DNA of 16,285 nt from contig CBDUUP010000053.1 of the NCBI GenBank assembly GCA_965370435.1, forward strand, positions 1 to 16,285. Reading direction: 5' to 3'. The translations under genes and the position numbers were made by a program. Below, piece after piece: positions 1 through 7,683 of this stretch (within the stretch, counting starts at the first letter, position 1; each line of letters starts with the position of its first letter). Origin of the DNA: CBDUUP01 sp965370435. GTDB taxonomy: Bacteria > Chloroflexota > Anaerolineae > Anaerolineales > UBA11579. The notes under the pieces were generated by a model. That model was not told the DNA's origin. It made no database searches and saw nothing but the letters and a program-made list of their open reading frames with translations.

Positions 1-1050
1 CGCCGTCGGAGGCGGTGAATTTGGCCACCTCCCCCCAGTTTTCGATCCCGCCCTTGTTCCGCTCGAAGAGGTAGGCTGAGCCAGAGTCGTCGCCGTCGTC
101 GTCGTCTTTAAAGGCCCCGACAAGGGCGTTGTTTCCACTGAAGGCCACCGCGTAGCCGAACCAATCCCCCTCTGCGCCGTCGGAGGCGGTGATCTTGGCC
201 GCCTGCCCCCAGACTGCGGCCCCGCCCAGGTCTCGTTCAAAGAGGTAAGCTGATCCTGAATCGGCGCCGTTGTCAGCGTCGATGGGCGATCCCACCAGAA
301 CGGTGTACTCGCTGAGGGCCACAGCGTAGCCGAACCAATCATTTTCTGCGCCATCGGAGGCGGTAAACTTGGTGATATGACCCCAGTCGTCAGCCCCGCC
401 ATGGATCCGGCCATAGAGGTAAGCCGAGCCGGATTCACCGCCGTTGTCGTCATTCCCATAGGCGCCTACCAGAGCGGTGTCCCCGCTGATAGCGACCGAC
501 CAGCCATACCAATCATCAACCGCGCCGTCGGAAGCGGTGAGTTTTTTCACCTCTCCCCAATTGCCAGCTCCGCCCTGGTCCCGGTATAATATGTATGCTG
601 AGCCAGAGGCATAGCCGTTTTCGTTTTCATATGGCGCTCCCACCAGGGCGGTATCCCCGCTGATAGCGACGGACCAACCGAAATTGTCATCCACCGCTCC
701 ATCGGAGGCGGTGATTTTGGCTGCCTCCCCCCAATTGTCAGCTCCACCCTGATCCCGATCGAATATATAGGCCGAGCCAATGTAGCCAGATTCGGCATAG
801 GCCCCCACCAGGGCGGTGTCCCCGCTGACGGCGACGGACCAGCCGAAACGGTCACTCGCCTCACCGTCGGAGGCGGTGAGTTTTTTCACTTGCCCCCAGT
901 TGTCCGCGCCTCCCTGATCCCGTTCGAATATGTAGGCTGAGCCAATCCAGGTGATATCGTCGTATGGCGCTCCCACCAGGGCGGTGTCGCCGCTAAGGGC
1001 GACGGAGTAGCCGAAACGATCACCCGCCGCGCCGTCGGAGGCGGTGAGTT
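1..1050 (-). repeat. Tandem ~165-170 bp coding repeats (FG-GAP blades)
   Basis: The plus-strand string gccgtcggaggcggtgag, or close variants, recurs near 1, 177, 350, 522, 700, 863 and 1030. Each marks the ASDG start of one blade. The repeats are conserved at the DNA level, so blade number could change by recombination. The same repeat family occurs at about 10720-11780. Confidence 0.85.
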
Positions 1051-1267
1051 TGGCATCCTCGGCCGGGGCGAAACCATCCGGGCCGAGGGCTGCTTGGATG
1101 GCGGCTCTCAGGCCGGGGGTTACTTCGGCTGCTTCGACAGGCTCAGCATGGGTGTTCGCCCAAGCGGGGGTGAGGGCGCTGGCGAAGGTGTTAAATAGAA
1201 GCGCCCCGAAGGTCATTAGAGTGATGGTCAGGCGCAAAATGGGGAACAGGTTTCGTTTGATTGACAT
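1..1267 (-). CDS. Secreted FG-GAP repeat (beta-propeller-like) protein, C-terminus beyond the left edge
   Basis: The frame is open from an ATG at 1267 to the window edge, about 422 codons with no stop. An AGGAG ribosome binding site lies about 7 nt upstream of the ATG. Residues 1-37 or so form a signal peptide: a basic start (MSIKRNL), a hydrophobic core, and a likely cleavage site after AWA. Next comes a segment TPGLRAAIQAALGPDGFAP shared almost exactly with the second FG-GAP protein at 10145-11992. Then six full repeats of about 55 residues follow, each of the form KLTASDG..D.FGYSVALSGDTALVGA...GSAYIFERDQGG..NWGQV, and a seventh begins at the edge. This matches the FG-GAP_2 pattern, usually found in extracellular beta-propellers. 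I infer a surface or secreted protein of unknown binding partner. The missing end may carry a C-terminal domain like that of its paralogue. Confidence 0.9.
   Translation of the reverse strand, partial: MSIKRNLFPILRLTITLMTFGALLFNTFASALTPAWANTHAEPVEAAEVTPGLRAAIQAALGPDGFAPAEDAKLTASDGAAGDRFGYSVALSGDTALVGAPYDDITWIGSAYIFERDQGGADNWGQVKKLTASDGEASDRFGWSVAVSGDTALVGAYAESGYIGSAYIFDRDQGGADNWGEAAKITASDGAVDDNFGWSVAISGDTALVGAPYENENGYASGSAYILYRDQGGAGNWGEVKKLTASDGAVDDWYGWSVAISGDTALVGAYGNDDNGGESGSAYLYGRIHGGADDWGHITKFTASDGAENDWFGYAVALSEYTVLVGSPIDADNGADSGSAYLFERDLGGAAVWGQAAKITASDGAEGDWFGYAVAFSGNNALVGAFKDDDDGDDSGSAYLFERNKGGIENWGEVAKFTASDG
1131..1147. repeat. Dispersed GCTTCGACAGGCTCAGC repeat inside a coding region
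   Basis: The 17-mer gcttcgacaggctcagc is read on the minus strand as GCTGAGCCTGTCGAAGC. It resembles a short repeat often seen dispersed in bacterial genomes, which is my recollection and was not searched. Here it encodes AEPVEA between the signal peptide and the shared TPGLRAAIQ segment. The paralogue at 10145-11992 lacks the equivalent residues, which suggests an in-frame insertion. Confidence 0.5.
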
Positions 1268-1348
1268 GGCTGTCTCCTTATGAAGAATAAAGTGGGTTGA
1301 AGATCACGAAGAATTATGTTGCCTCAAAATTGAGCATATATCTCTCTG

Positions 1349-1377
1349 ATAGTACATGATTTTATATGGGGCGTCAA
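1349..1377 (-). promoter_or_regulatory. Candidate sigma-70-like promoter of the left FG-GAP gene
   Basis: On the minus strand TTGACG (1377-1372) is followed after 17 nt by TACTAT (1354-1349). Transcription would start near 1342, leaving a leader of about 75 nt before the ATG at 1267. The -35 matches consensus at 5 of 6 positions and the -10 at 4 of 6. Orientation and spacing fit the gene. Confidence 0.55.
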
Positions 1378-1579
1378 CAGAAATAGTGGGACAGTACCAT
1401 AGCTCTGGTTGGCAAAAACCTTCAGGCAAGGTATGATTCTGGGGATTGACGGTTTGAACATTATGATAAGATCAACCCCATTACCGTCAATCCCTCGGTA
1501 AATGCGGATGCAGGGTATGTTCTTTCTGATTTTCAATTGCGCATTTACCTTGCAAAGAACGATTGTGCAGATCAACCAT
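1378..1579. other. Divergent intergenic region with a 12-bp inverted repeat
   Basis: No gene is apparent between the left promoter and the first DUF3048 gene. The only clear structure is the inverted repeat GGGATTGACGGT (1442-1453) / ACCGTCAATCCC (1483-1494) with a 29-nt spacer. No T-tract follows on either strand, so it is not a typical terminator. It could be an operator or a decayed repeat. I did not find a convincing promoter for the DUF3048 gene. TTGACG at 1446-1451 sits inside the left arm, but no -10 lies at proper spacing. Confidence 0.4.
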
Positions 1580-2863
1580 ATGATGAAAAGACTCATTCTC
1601 TTCGCTTTCCTGTTTATCCTGCTGGCGGCTTGCGGCCAGGCTGAGCCGGTTGCCCAGCCTATCCTGAAGCAGGCGGAGGAAACGTTGGCGTTCATGTCCG
1701 CATCCGCGGAGACGCCGACGGCCACGGCAACGCTGCCGCCAAGTGAAACGGCGACCATCTCGCCTACCGCCACGATCTCGCCAACCGCCACGGAGTTCCC
1801 GCCCACCCAACCGCCGATCCCCATCGTCTACGGCCCGGATGTTTTCCCTCCGGCCATCAATCCGCTCACCGGCCAGCCAGTCGCAGACCTGGCCTTGCTG
1901 GAACGGCGCGCTATGGCGATCAAGATCACCAACTACCCGCGCAGCGTGCGGCCCCAGGCGGGGCTGTCGAGCGCGGACGTGGTCTATGACTATTATATTG
2001 AGCGGGGCATCACCCGGTTCATTGCCATCTATTACGGCCAGGATGTGGAAAAGGTCGGCCCGGTGCGGTCCGGGCGGTATTTTGACGAGCACATCTTCCG
2101 CATGTACGAGGCCTTCTACGTCTTCGCCAGCGCGGATGACACGGTCATAGATTATTTCATGGAAGAATTGGACCGGTCGATCATCAACCGATTCGTGCTC
2201 CAGCGCAGCGACAACACGGCTCCCGACTGCCGGAACAATGTCAGCATGCCGCTCTGCCGGGACCTCAACATCCAATCCTACAACAACCTGTTCGCCAACA
2301 CCCGCCTGCTGACCCAGTTCGTCAATGAGCGCCAGATGGATAACGCCCGCCAGGATATGACTGGGATGTATTTCGACTCCCGGGTGAGGCCGTCGAGTCT
2401 CCTGGGGGATATGTTGACCCTCCGGTATTCGTCCTATATCCAGAGCCGTTGGGTGTATAACCCTGAGTCGGGAAACTACCTGCGCTTTCAGGAGACCCAT
2501 GATGCTCTTGAAGAGGGAGCGGAAGAATTCGCCCCCTTGACAGACGCGCTCACCGGCCAGGTCATCACGGCTTCTAACGTGGTGGTGTTGGTGGTCCCCC
2601 ACGAATACTTCGTCAAGACCAACACCACGGAGATCATCAAGATCCATCTGGAGGGTTCTGGGTCGGCCTACGTCTTCCGGGATGGGATGGTCTATGGCGC
2701 CACCTGGGTGCGGCCTGCGGAGGGAGGCATCCTCTATCTAGTGGATTCTACCGGCAACGTCTTCCCCATGAGGCCGGGGGTCACTTTTTTCCAGGTCATC
2801 GGAGAGACTTCTGACCTCCAACAACCGGACGGCGACTGGCGCTTCGAGTTCCATATCCCCTAG
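1580..2863 (+). CDS. DUF3048 (YerB-like) lipoprotein, copy 1
   Basis: The start is placed at the ATGATG of 1580-1585 because it gives a proper lipoprotein signal, MMKRLILFAFLFILLAAC, with Cys18 as the lipidation site. The frame extends upstream to 1502, but those residues do not look like a signal sequence. No strong Shine-Dalgarno sequence is visible. Residues 43-82 are a Pro/Thr/Ser-rich linker typical of a surface tether. The DUF3048 body starts at NPLTG (94-98), then MAIKITNYPRSVRPQAGLS, SADVVYDYYIERGITRF and VGPVRSGRYFD. The C-terminal subdomain carries SAYVFRDGMVYGATW and MRPGVTFFQVI. The product is 427 aa. The family's biochemical role is not established; B. subtilis YerB is the usual reference. 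The gene directly downstream is a paralogue, and the two probably act at the outer face of the membrane. Confidence 0.9.
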   Translation: MMKRLILFAFLFILLAACGQAEPVAQPILKQAEETLAFMSASAETPTATATLPPSETATISPTATISPTATEFPPTQPPIPIVYGPDVFPPAINPLTGQPVADLALLERRAMAIKITNYPRSVRPQAGLSSADVVYDYYIERGITRFIAIYYGQDVEKVGPVRSGRYFDEHIFRMYEAFYVFASADDTVIDYFMEELDRSIINRFVLQRSDNTAPDCRNNVSMPLCRDLNIQSYNNLFANTRLLTQFVNERQMDNARQDMTGMYFDSRVRPSSLLGDMLTLRYSSYIQSRWVYNPESGNYLRFQETHDALEEGAEEFAPLTDALTGQVITASNVVVLVVPHEYFVKTNTTEIIKIHLEGSGSAYVFRDGMVYGATWVRPAEGGILYLVDSTGNVFPMRPGVTFFQVIGETSDLQQPDGDWRFEFHIP

Positions 2864-2912
2864 AATGGCGGCTTGAGCCGAATATCCGTCCATCCATACC
2901 CCTCAAACCAAG

Positions 2913-2941
2913 TAGACCATTCCGACTAATTGAGGTATTAT
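2913..2941 (+). promoter_or_regulatory. Candidate promoter of the second DUF3048 gene
   Basis: TAGACC (2913-2918) and TATTAT (2936-2941) are separated by 17 nt in the 113-bp gap between the two lipoprotein genes. The -35 matches 4 of 6 consensus positions and the -10 matches 5 of 6. The paralogues may therefore not be strictly co-transcribed. The evidence is weak to moderate. Confidence 0.4.
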
Positions 2942-2976
2942 ACTCACCTGAAATTCCAAAAAACTATAGAGAGACT

Positions 2977-4203
2977 ATGATGAACAAAAGACTGATACTG
3001 GCACTATTCCTGATGATAATTCTGGGCGCTTGCGGTTCCGGCACGCCAACGCTGCCGCCCACCCAAGATGTATATCCCACCGCGCTGCCGGTCTCTTCCT
3101 CAGAGGCTACCCAGCCAGGAGGGGCGACGGAAACTGTAATACGAACAACAGCGCCAATCCAGACCAACACCCCAGGCCCTTCCTTGACTCCGGACGCCGC
3201 CCAGCCCCCAGATGAAGTCGGCCCCACCAACTTCCCGCCCGGCGTCAATCCCCTGACCGGCTTGATGGTGTCTGATTCCAGCCGGTTGGAGCGCCACCCG
3301 ATCGCGGTCAAGGTTTCCAATTACCCGCGCAACAATAGGCCCCAATGGGGACTTTCGTTGGCGGATATCGTATACGAGTATTACCACGAGGGCGGCCTGA
3401 CCCGCTTTTTCGCTGTTTTTTATGGCAACGACGCCGAGATGGTCGGCCCGATCCGCTCGGCGCGCTTCTTCGACCAGGAATTGATTCCCATGTACCAGGT
3501 CAATTTCGCTTTCGCCGGGGCAGACCCCCGGGTGCTCAACCGCCTGGGGGCCGCCGCTTTCGCCGGACGACTAGTGACTGAGCTTGATGCCGGATGTCCG
3601 CCCATGTGCCGCTACGACCCCACGAATATGAACCACCTGGTCACCAACACGCAGGATATTGACGCCTTCATCCTCAGCCGGGGGATAGAAAACAGCCGCC
3701 AGAACCTGGATGGGATGTTTTTCATGGCGCAAGCGCCTCCCGGAGGGGTTCCGGTCAGACAGCTATACATCCGCTATTCTTTTGGAGATTTCTTATATTG
3801 GGACTATAACGCGTCCACCGGGCGATACCTGCGCTACCAGGATGCGGAGAGCGACAACGGCCAGGGTGAAGTATTCGAGCCTTTGAGCGACCGCTTGACG
3901 AGCGCGCCCATCGCCGCCGATAACGTAGTCGTACTGATGATCCCCCACTCCTATTATTCGGTCTCTCCAGAGATGATCGAGTTTGGCTTTGATGGGGTGG
4001 GGACGGCCTATGCTTTCCGGGATGGGCAGGTGTACACGATTCAATGGCGGCGGCAAGGGGAAAATATGCCCCTCAGCCTCACTTTCCTCGACGGCACTCC
4101 ATATCCCTTGAAACCGGGCACAACCTGGTTCCAGGTTCTGGGCACTTCGTCCAATCTGACCGAGGTTGAGACTTTGTGGCGGTTTACGTTCAGTGTTCCG
4201 TAG
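2977..4203 (+). CDS. DUF3048 (YerB-like) lipoprotein, copy 2
   Basis: The 408-aa product begins MMNKRLILALFLMIILGAC, with lipobox Cys19, and has the same double-Met start as its neighbour. A GAGAG stretch lies a few bases upstream. A Thr/Pro/Ser-rich linker (about 24-88) leads to the DUF3048 body at NPLTG (91-95), then IAVKVSNYPRNNRPQWGLS, ADIVYEYYHEGGLTRFFAVF and VGPIRSARFFDQEL. The C-terminal part has TAYAFRDGQVYTIQW and LKPGTTWFQVLG. Motif order and both domain halves match copy 1, while the linker and loops differ strongly. The pair is therefore an old duplication rather than a recent one. The gene is convergent with the DUF4013 gene, with a tandem repeat in between. Function is unknown beyond a surface lipoprotein. 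Confidence 0.9.
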   Translation: MMNKRLILALFLMIILGACGSGTPTLPPTQDVYPTALPVSSSEATQPGGATETVIRTTAPIQTNTPGPSLTPDAAQPPDEVGPTNFPPGVNPLTGLMVSDSSRLERHPIAVKVSNYPRNNRPQWGLSLADIVYEYYHEGGLTRFFAVFYGNDAEMVGPIRSARFFDQELIPMYQVNFAFAGADPRVLNRLGAAAFAGRLVTELDAGCPPMCRYDPTNMNHLVTNTQDIDAFILSRGIENSRQNLDGMFFMAQAPPGGVPVRQLYIRYSFGDFLYWDYNASTGRYLRYQDAESDNGQGEVFEPLSDRLTSAPIAADNVVVLMIPHSYYSVSPEMIEFGFDGVGTAYAFRDGQVYTIQWRRQGENMPLSLTFLDGTPYPLKPGTTWFQVLGTSSNLTEVETLWRFTFSVP

Positions 4204-4266
4204 GGGGCGCGGATTAGGGATTGCGGGGCGCGGATTGGGGATTGCGGGGCGCGGATTGCGGATTAT
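4204..4266. repeat. Three tandem copies of a 21-bp repeat
   Basis: Units GGGGCGCGGATTAGGGATTG(C), GGGGCGCGGATTGGGGATTG(C) and a diverged third copy start at 4204, 4225 and 4246. The array begins right after the TAG of the second DUF3048 gene and reaches the TAA of the convergent DUF4013 gene, so it fills the whole gap. Confidence 0.8.
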
Positions 4267-4952
4267 GGGTTCAAGGGTTCTTGAGCTATAGTATTTTTTG
4301 CATCCTTGTAGGCCTGGCCGTGTAAGTATCCCATCACCGTGTAGCCGTAGACCGTCACCGGGAAAATGCCGACAAAGCACATCACAGTCCCCGCTAAACT
4401 CGAAATGATGGTTAAGCCGTAAGTGATCACAACAGCCAACACATAGCCGTTTCCATTAGCGCGCAGAAGTTTATATATCTGTTTGAAGTTGAATAAACTG
4501 AAGAAGGCGGCTCCATCGGCCAACATGCCTATCCAGACGGCTTGCAAGATATAAGATAAGATGCCGAAGATCATAGAAAGAGGCATGAGGCAAACAGTAA
4601 AAAGCGAGAAAAATATGAAGTAGCTCGGGTCAGCATACGAGATGTAATCCATGCCAAAAAATAGAAACGCAAACGCGGGCAGCATAAGAACCAGCACGAC
4701 CGGCAGCGAAATGATGAATGTCGCCGCCCATAGTTTAACTCCATCAAGGATAAAGTCTCCAAAGCCTTCCCAGCCGGGCAAGGTTGGCTCTTCTTCGTTC
4801 ATCACCCGGCGGGCTATTTCTATCCACCAGCCCATAACGGGGATGATGCCGATGATGGTCAACATTAATAGGGAGCCAATGACGAGCTTTTGCACCCACT
4901 CCTCGTCCTCGATCATGAACTTGAAGGCCGCGTTGATTTTGGTCTGTTCCAT
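4263..4952 (-). CDS. DUF4013 family multi-pass membrane protein
   Basis: The ATG at 4952 is chosen because GGAGAG precedes it by a few bases; an in-frame TTG at 4973 has no such signal. The 229-aa product starts MEQTKINAAFKFMIEDEEWV, a soluble lead with an EDEEWVQKL motif. At least four or five strongly hydrophobic stretches follow, for example VIGSLLMLTIIGIIPVMGW, ATFIISLPVVLVLMLPAFAF, FIFFSLFTVCLMPLSMIFGI, YVLAVVITYGLTIISSL and TVMCFVGIFPVTVYGYTVMG. The pattern RRVMNEEEPTLPGWEGFGDFILDG between the first segments is typical of DUF4013. It is an integral membrane protein with no known activity. It has its own likely promoter and is probably not part of the pyr transcript, although readthrough from pyrD is possible. 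Confidence 0.8.
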   Translation of the reverse strand: MEQTKINAAFKFMIEDEEWVQKLVIGSLLMLTIIGIIPVMGWWIEIARRVMNEEEPTLPGWEGFGDFILDGVKLWAATFIISLPVVLVLMLPAFAFLFFGMDYISYADPSYFIFFSLFTVCLMPLSMIFGILSYILQAVWIGMLADGAAFFSLFNFKQIYKLLRANGNGYVLAVVITYGLTIISSLAGTVMCFVGIFPVTVYGYTVMGYLHGQAYKDAKNTIAQEPLNP

Positions 4953-5036
4953 AGCGCTCTCCGGTGGTCTCAAAATGTAGGTTTCTATTAGATACTTCAG
5001 GGTGTTGGATACGTTTTGGAGAATCGGCGCGTGACT

Positions 5037-5061
5037 GGGCGCAGCAACGCTGCGCCCCTAC
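5037..5061. repeat. Palindromic interspersed repeat, GGGCGCAGC/GCTGCGCCC type
   Basis: GGGCGCAGC (5037-5045) and GCTGCGCCC (5049-5057) enclose a 3-nt loop and are followed by CTAC. The same element, with full arms, is at 14517-14547. It lies in the predicted 5' leader of the DUF4013 transcript and would fold as a hairpin in that RNA. Confidence 0.75.
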
Positions 5062-5125
5062 GGAAGATGGGGTGTTTCTCTTACACTGAACAGCGCTTTT
5101 GACGCTGTGGATGCACTCGGATGAG

Positions 5126-5150
5126 ACTATAGCGTGGGTAAGGCGCGCCG

Positions 5151-5154
<4 letters not shown>
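5126..5154 (-). promoter_or_regulatory. Candidate sigma-70-like promoter of the DUF4013 gene
   Basis: On the minus strand TTGACG (5154-5149) is followed after 17 nt by TATAGT (5131-5126). Both boxes match consensus at 5 of 6 positions. The -35 box contains the TGA stop codon of pyrD. The predicted leader of about 165 nt contains the palindromic repeat at 5037-5061 and a 6-bp hairpin at 5090-5108. Confidence 0.6.
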
Positions 5155-6167
<1,013 letters not shown>

Positions 6168-6175
6168 TTTTATTT

Positions 6176-6247
6176 ACCACAAAGGTACAAAGGCACGAAG
6201 AAAAACTTATTTATCCTTTTTGACTTGGTGTCTTGGTGTCTTCGTGG
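6176..6247. repeat. Interspersed repeat with CACGAAGA/TCTTCGTG arms
   Basis: The tract runs from ACCACAAAGG...GCACGAAGA to CTTGGTGTCTTGGTGTCTTCGTGG. Arms CACGAAGA (6194-6201) and TCTTCGTG (6239-6246) are inverted, and CTTGGTGT occurs twice in tandem. Related motifs are common between genes of environmental bacteria (recollection, not searched). It covers the pyrFE stop codon and most of the pyrFE-pyrD gap. Confidence 0.6.
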
Positions 6248-7643
6248 GGGATAAAAAATCACGCACCGCGGCGAGTTGGGCGGGGGGGACTTTGCGGGTA
6301 CGTTCCCAGTGGTCGAGGAGTTGGGTGAGGGTGAAGACGGCGTGCAGGCGGCAGCCCGCCTCCGCCAGGGACTCTGCGGCCCCGGATTGGCGGTCAATCA
6401 GGACGACGACGTCCTGAGCTTCAAGCCCGGCCTGGGTCAATTTTTCGATGGCGTCGAACTTGCTGCCCGCGGTGGTCACCAGGTCGTCCACCACGACGAC
6501 TCGCTCGCCGGTCTCGTAAGCGCCTTCGATGGCGGCTTTAGTGCCGTAGTCTTTGGTTTCCTTGCGGGGGTAGATCATAGGCCAGCCGCTTTGCAGACTG
6601 ATGGCGGTCACGATGGGGAGGGCGGCGTAGGGCAGGGCGGCCAGGCGGTCGAAGGAAAGGCGGCGCAAGATGGGCAAATAGGCGGCGGCGACCTGAGCCA
6701 GCAGGCGGGGGTGGGTGACCAGGAGGCGCAGGTCAATGTAGATGGGCGATTGCAGGCCGGATTTTAGGGTGAATTCTCCAAAGCGGATGCACCCGGCTTC
6801 CAGCAAACCATCCGCCAAAGCGGCGGGGAAATGGTCGGTTCGGTCGGATTTCTCTTGGAGGGCACTTCGGGCTTGGTTGATGGCGGCGCGCAGGTCTTGG
6901 GCAGCCTGGCGGGGGTCTTCGGCGCGAGCGATACCCCGCGAGACGGGCACCAGCATCCCCAATCCATCGGCGCGCAGTCCGGCTTGGAGAGCGGCCTCCA
7001 AATCGCCGCCCTGTGCGCCCACCCCGGGGGCCAATATCCACAGGTCGGGGGCCAGAGTGCGGACGCGAGCCAACGCTTCCGGCTGGGTGGCGCCGATGAC
7101 CAATCCCAAATTGTCGTTGGTGTTCCATTCTTGGGCCAGTTGAGCTACGTGTTCATAAAGCGTGAGGCCGTCTGGGGCGGTCAGGTCTTGCAGATCGGCT
7201 GCGCCGGGGTTGGAGGTCTTGCAGAGCAGGAACACCCCTTTCTCAGGGTCATCCAGGAAGGGTTCGACCGCCTCCCGGCCCAGGTAAGGGTTGACGGTCA
7301 CAGCATCCGCTCTCAGGGTGTGGAAGGCTGCTTGGGCGTAAGCCTGGGCGGTGGAGGCGATGTCGCCGCGCTTGGCGTCCAGAATGACGGGAATCCCTTC
7401 CGGCAGGGCGGCGATGACGGCTTGCAGGGCGGCAATCCCTTCCGGACCGAAGGCCTCAAAGAAGGCGGCGTTGGGTTTGAAAGCCGCGGCAAAATCGGCG
7501 GTGGCCTCAATTAAGTTCAGGCAAAACTCGCGGGCTGCGTCCGCGGTCGCCTCCGGCAAATCACTCGGATGGGGATCCAACCCCACACAAAGCAGCGAGT
7601 CTGCTTCCTGAACCCGTTCTTCCAGTCTAGAAAAGAAAGACAA
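6207..7643 (-). CDS. pyrFE: Bifunctional OMP decarboxylase / orotate phosphoribosyltransferase (PyrF-PyrE fusion)
   Basis: This protein performs the last two steps of UMP synthesis. The start is a TTG at 7643, preceded by AGGAG with a 6-nt spacer. The frame is open further upstream, but that stretch overlaps the end of pyrB and is not credible. The product is 478 aa. Residues 1 to about 265 are OMP decarboxylase of the PyrF2 type: LLCVGLDPHPSDLP (17-30), the catalytic LDAKRGD (88-94), VNPYLG, CKTSNPGA and LAPGVGAQGGD (203-213). Residues from about 275 are orotate phosphoribosyltransferase: IRFGEFTLKSGLQSPIYID, YPRKETKDYGTK, and the PRPP-binding VVVVDDLVTTAGSK (382-395). Domain order is the reverse of animal UMP synthase; decarboxylase-first fusions are known from cyanobacteria and kinetoplastids. 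Substrate channelling is plausible but not shown. The last 13 or so residues are encoded by an interspersed repeat. Confidence 0.95.
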   Translation of the reverse strand: MSFFSRLEERVQEADSLLCVGLDPHPSDLPEATADAAREFCLNLIEATADFAAAFKPNAAFFEAFGPEGIAALQAVIAALPEGIPVILDAKRGDIASTAQAYAQAAFHTLRADAVTVNPYLGREAVEPFLDDPEKGVFLLCKTSNPGAADLQDLTAPDGLTLYEHVAQLAQEWNTNDNLGLVIGATQPEALARVRTLAPDLWILAPGVGAQGGDLEAALQAGLRADGLGMLVPVSRGIARAEDPRQAAQDLRAAINQARSALQEKSDRTDHFPAALADGLLEAGCIRFGEFTLKSGLQSPIYIDLRLLVTHPRLLAQVAAAYLPILRRLSFDRLAALPYAALPIVTAISLQSGWPMIYPRKETKDYGTKAAIEGAYETGERVVVVDDLVTTAGSKFDAIEKLTQAGLEAQDVVVLIDRQSGAAESLAEAGCRLHAVFTLTQLLDHWERTRKVPPAQLAAVRDFLSPTKTPRHQVKKDK

Positions 7644-7657
7644 TATAATCTCCTTTA

Positions 7658-7683
7658 GCGTAAAACGTTTAAACGTTTTACGC
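7658..7683. repeat. Perfect 26-bp palindrome at the pyrB/pyrFE junction
   Basis: The half-site GCGTAAAACGTTT (7658-7670) is followed directly by its exact reverse complement (7671-7683). It contains the pyrB stop codon (7678-7680) and ends a few bases before the Shine-Dalgarno sequence of pyrFE. Its core AACGTTTAAACGTT is also present at the pyrC/pyrB junction. Confidence 0.85.

Noticed and set aside
1..1050. CRISPR-like or non-coding tandem array from the regular ~170-bp spacing
   Set aside because: The minus strand is a continuous coding frame, and each unit encodes one FG-GAP blade.
1487..2647. Minus-strand 386-codon frame opposite the first DUF3048 gene
   Set aside because: It mirrors a gene with a clear lipobox and conserved family motifs, and it has no start signal or recognisable domain.
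5090..5108. ACAGCG/CGCTGT hairpin as terminator of the pyr operon
   Set aside because: It has only six base pairs and no U-tract on the minus strand, so there is no support for termination.
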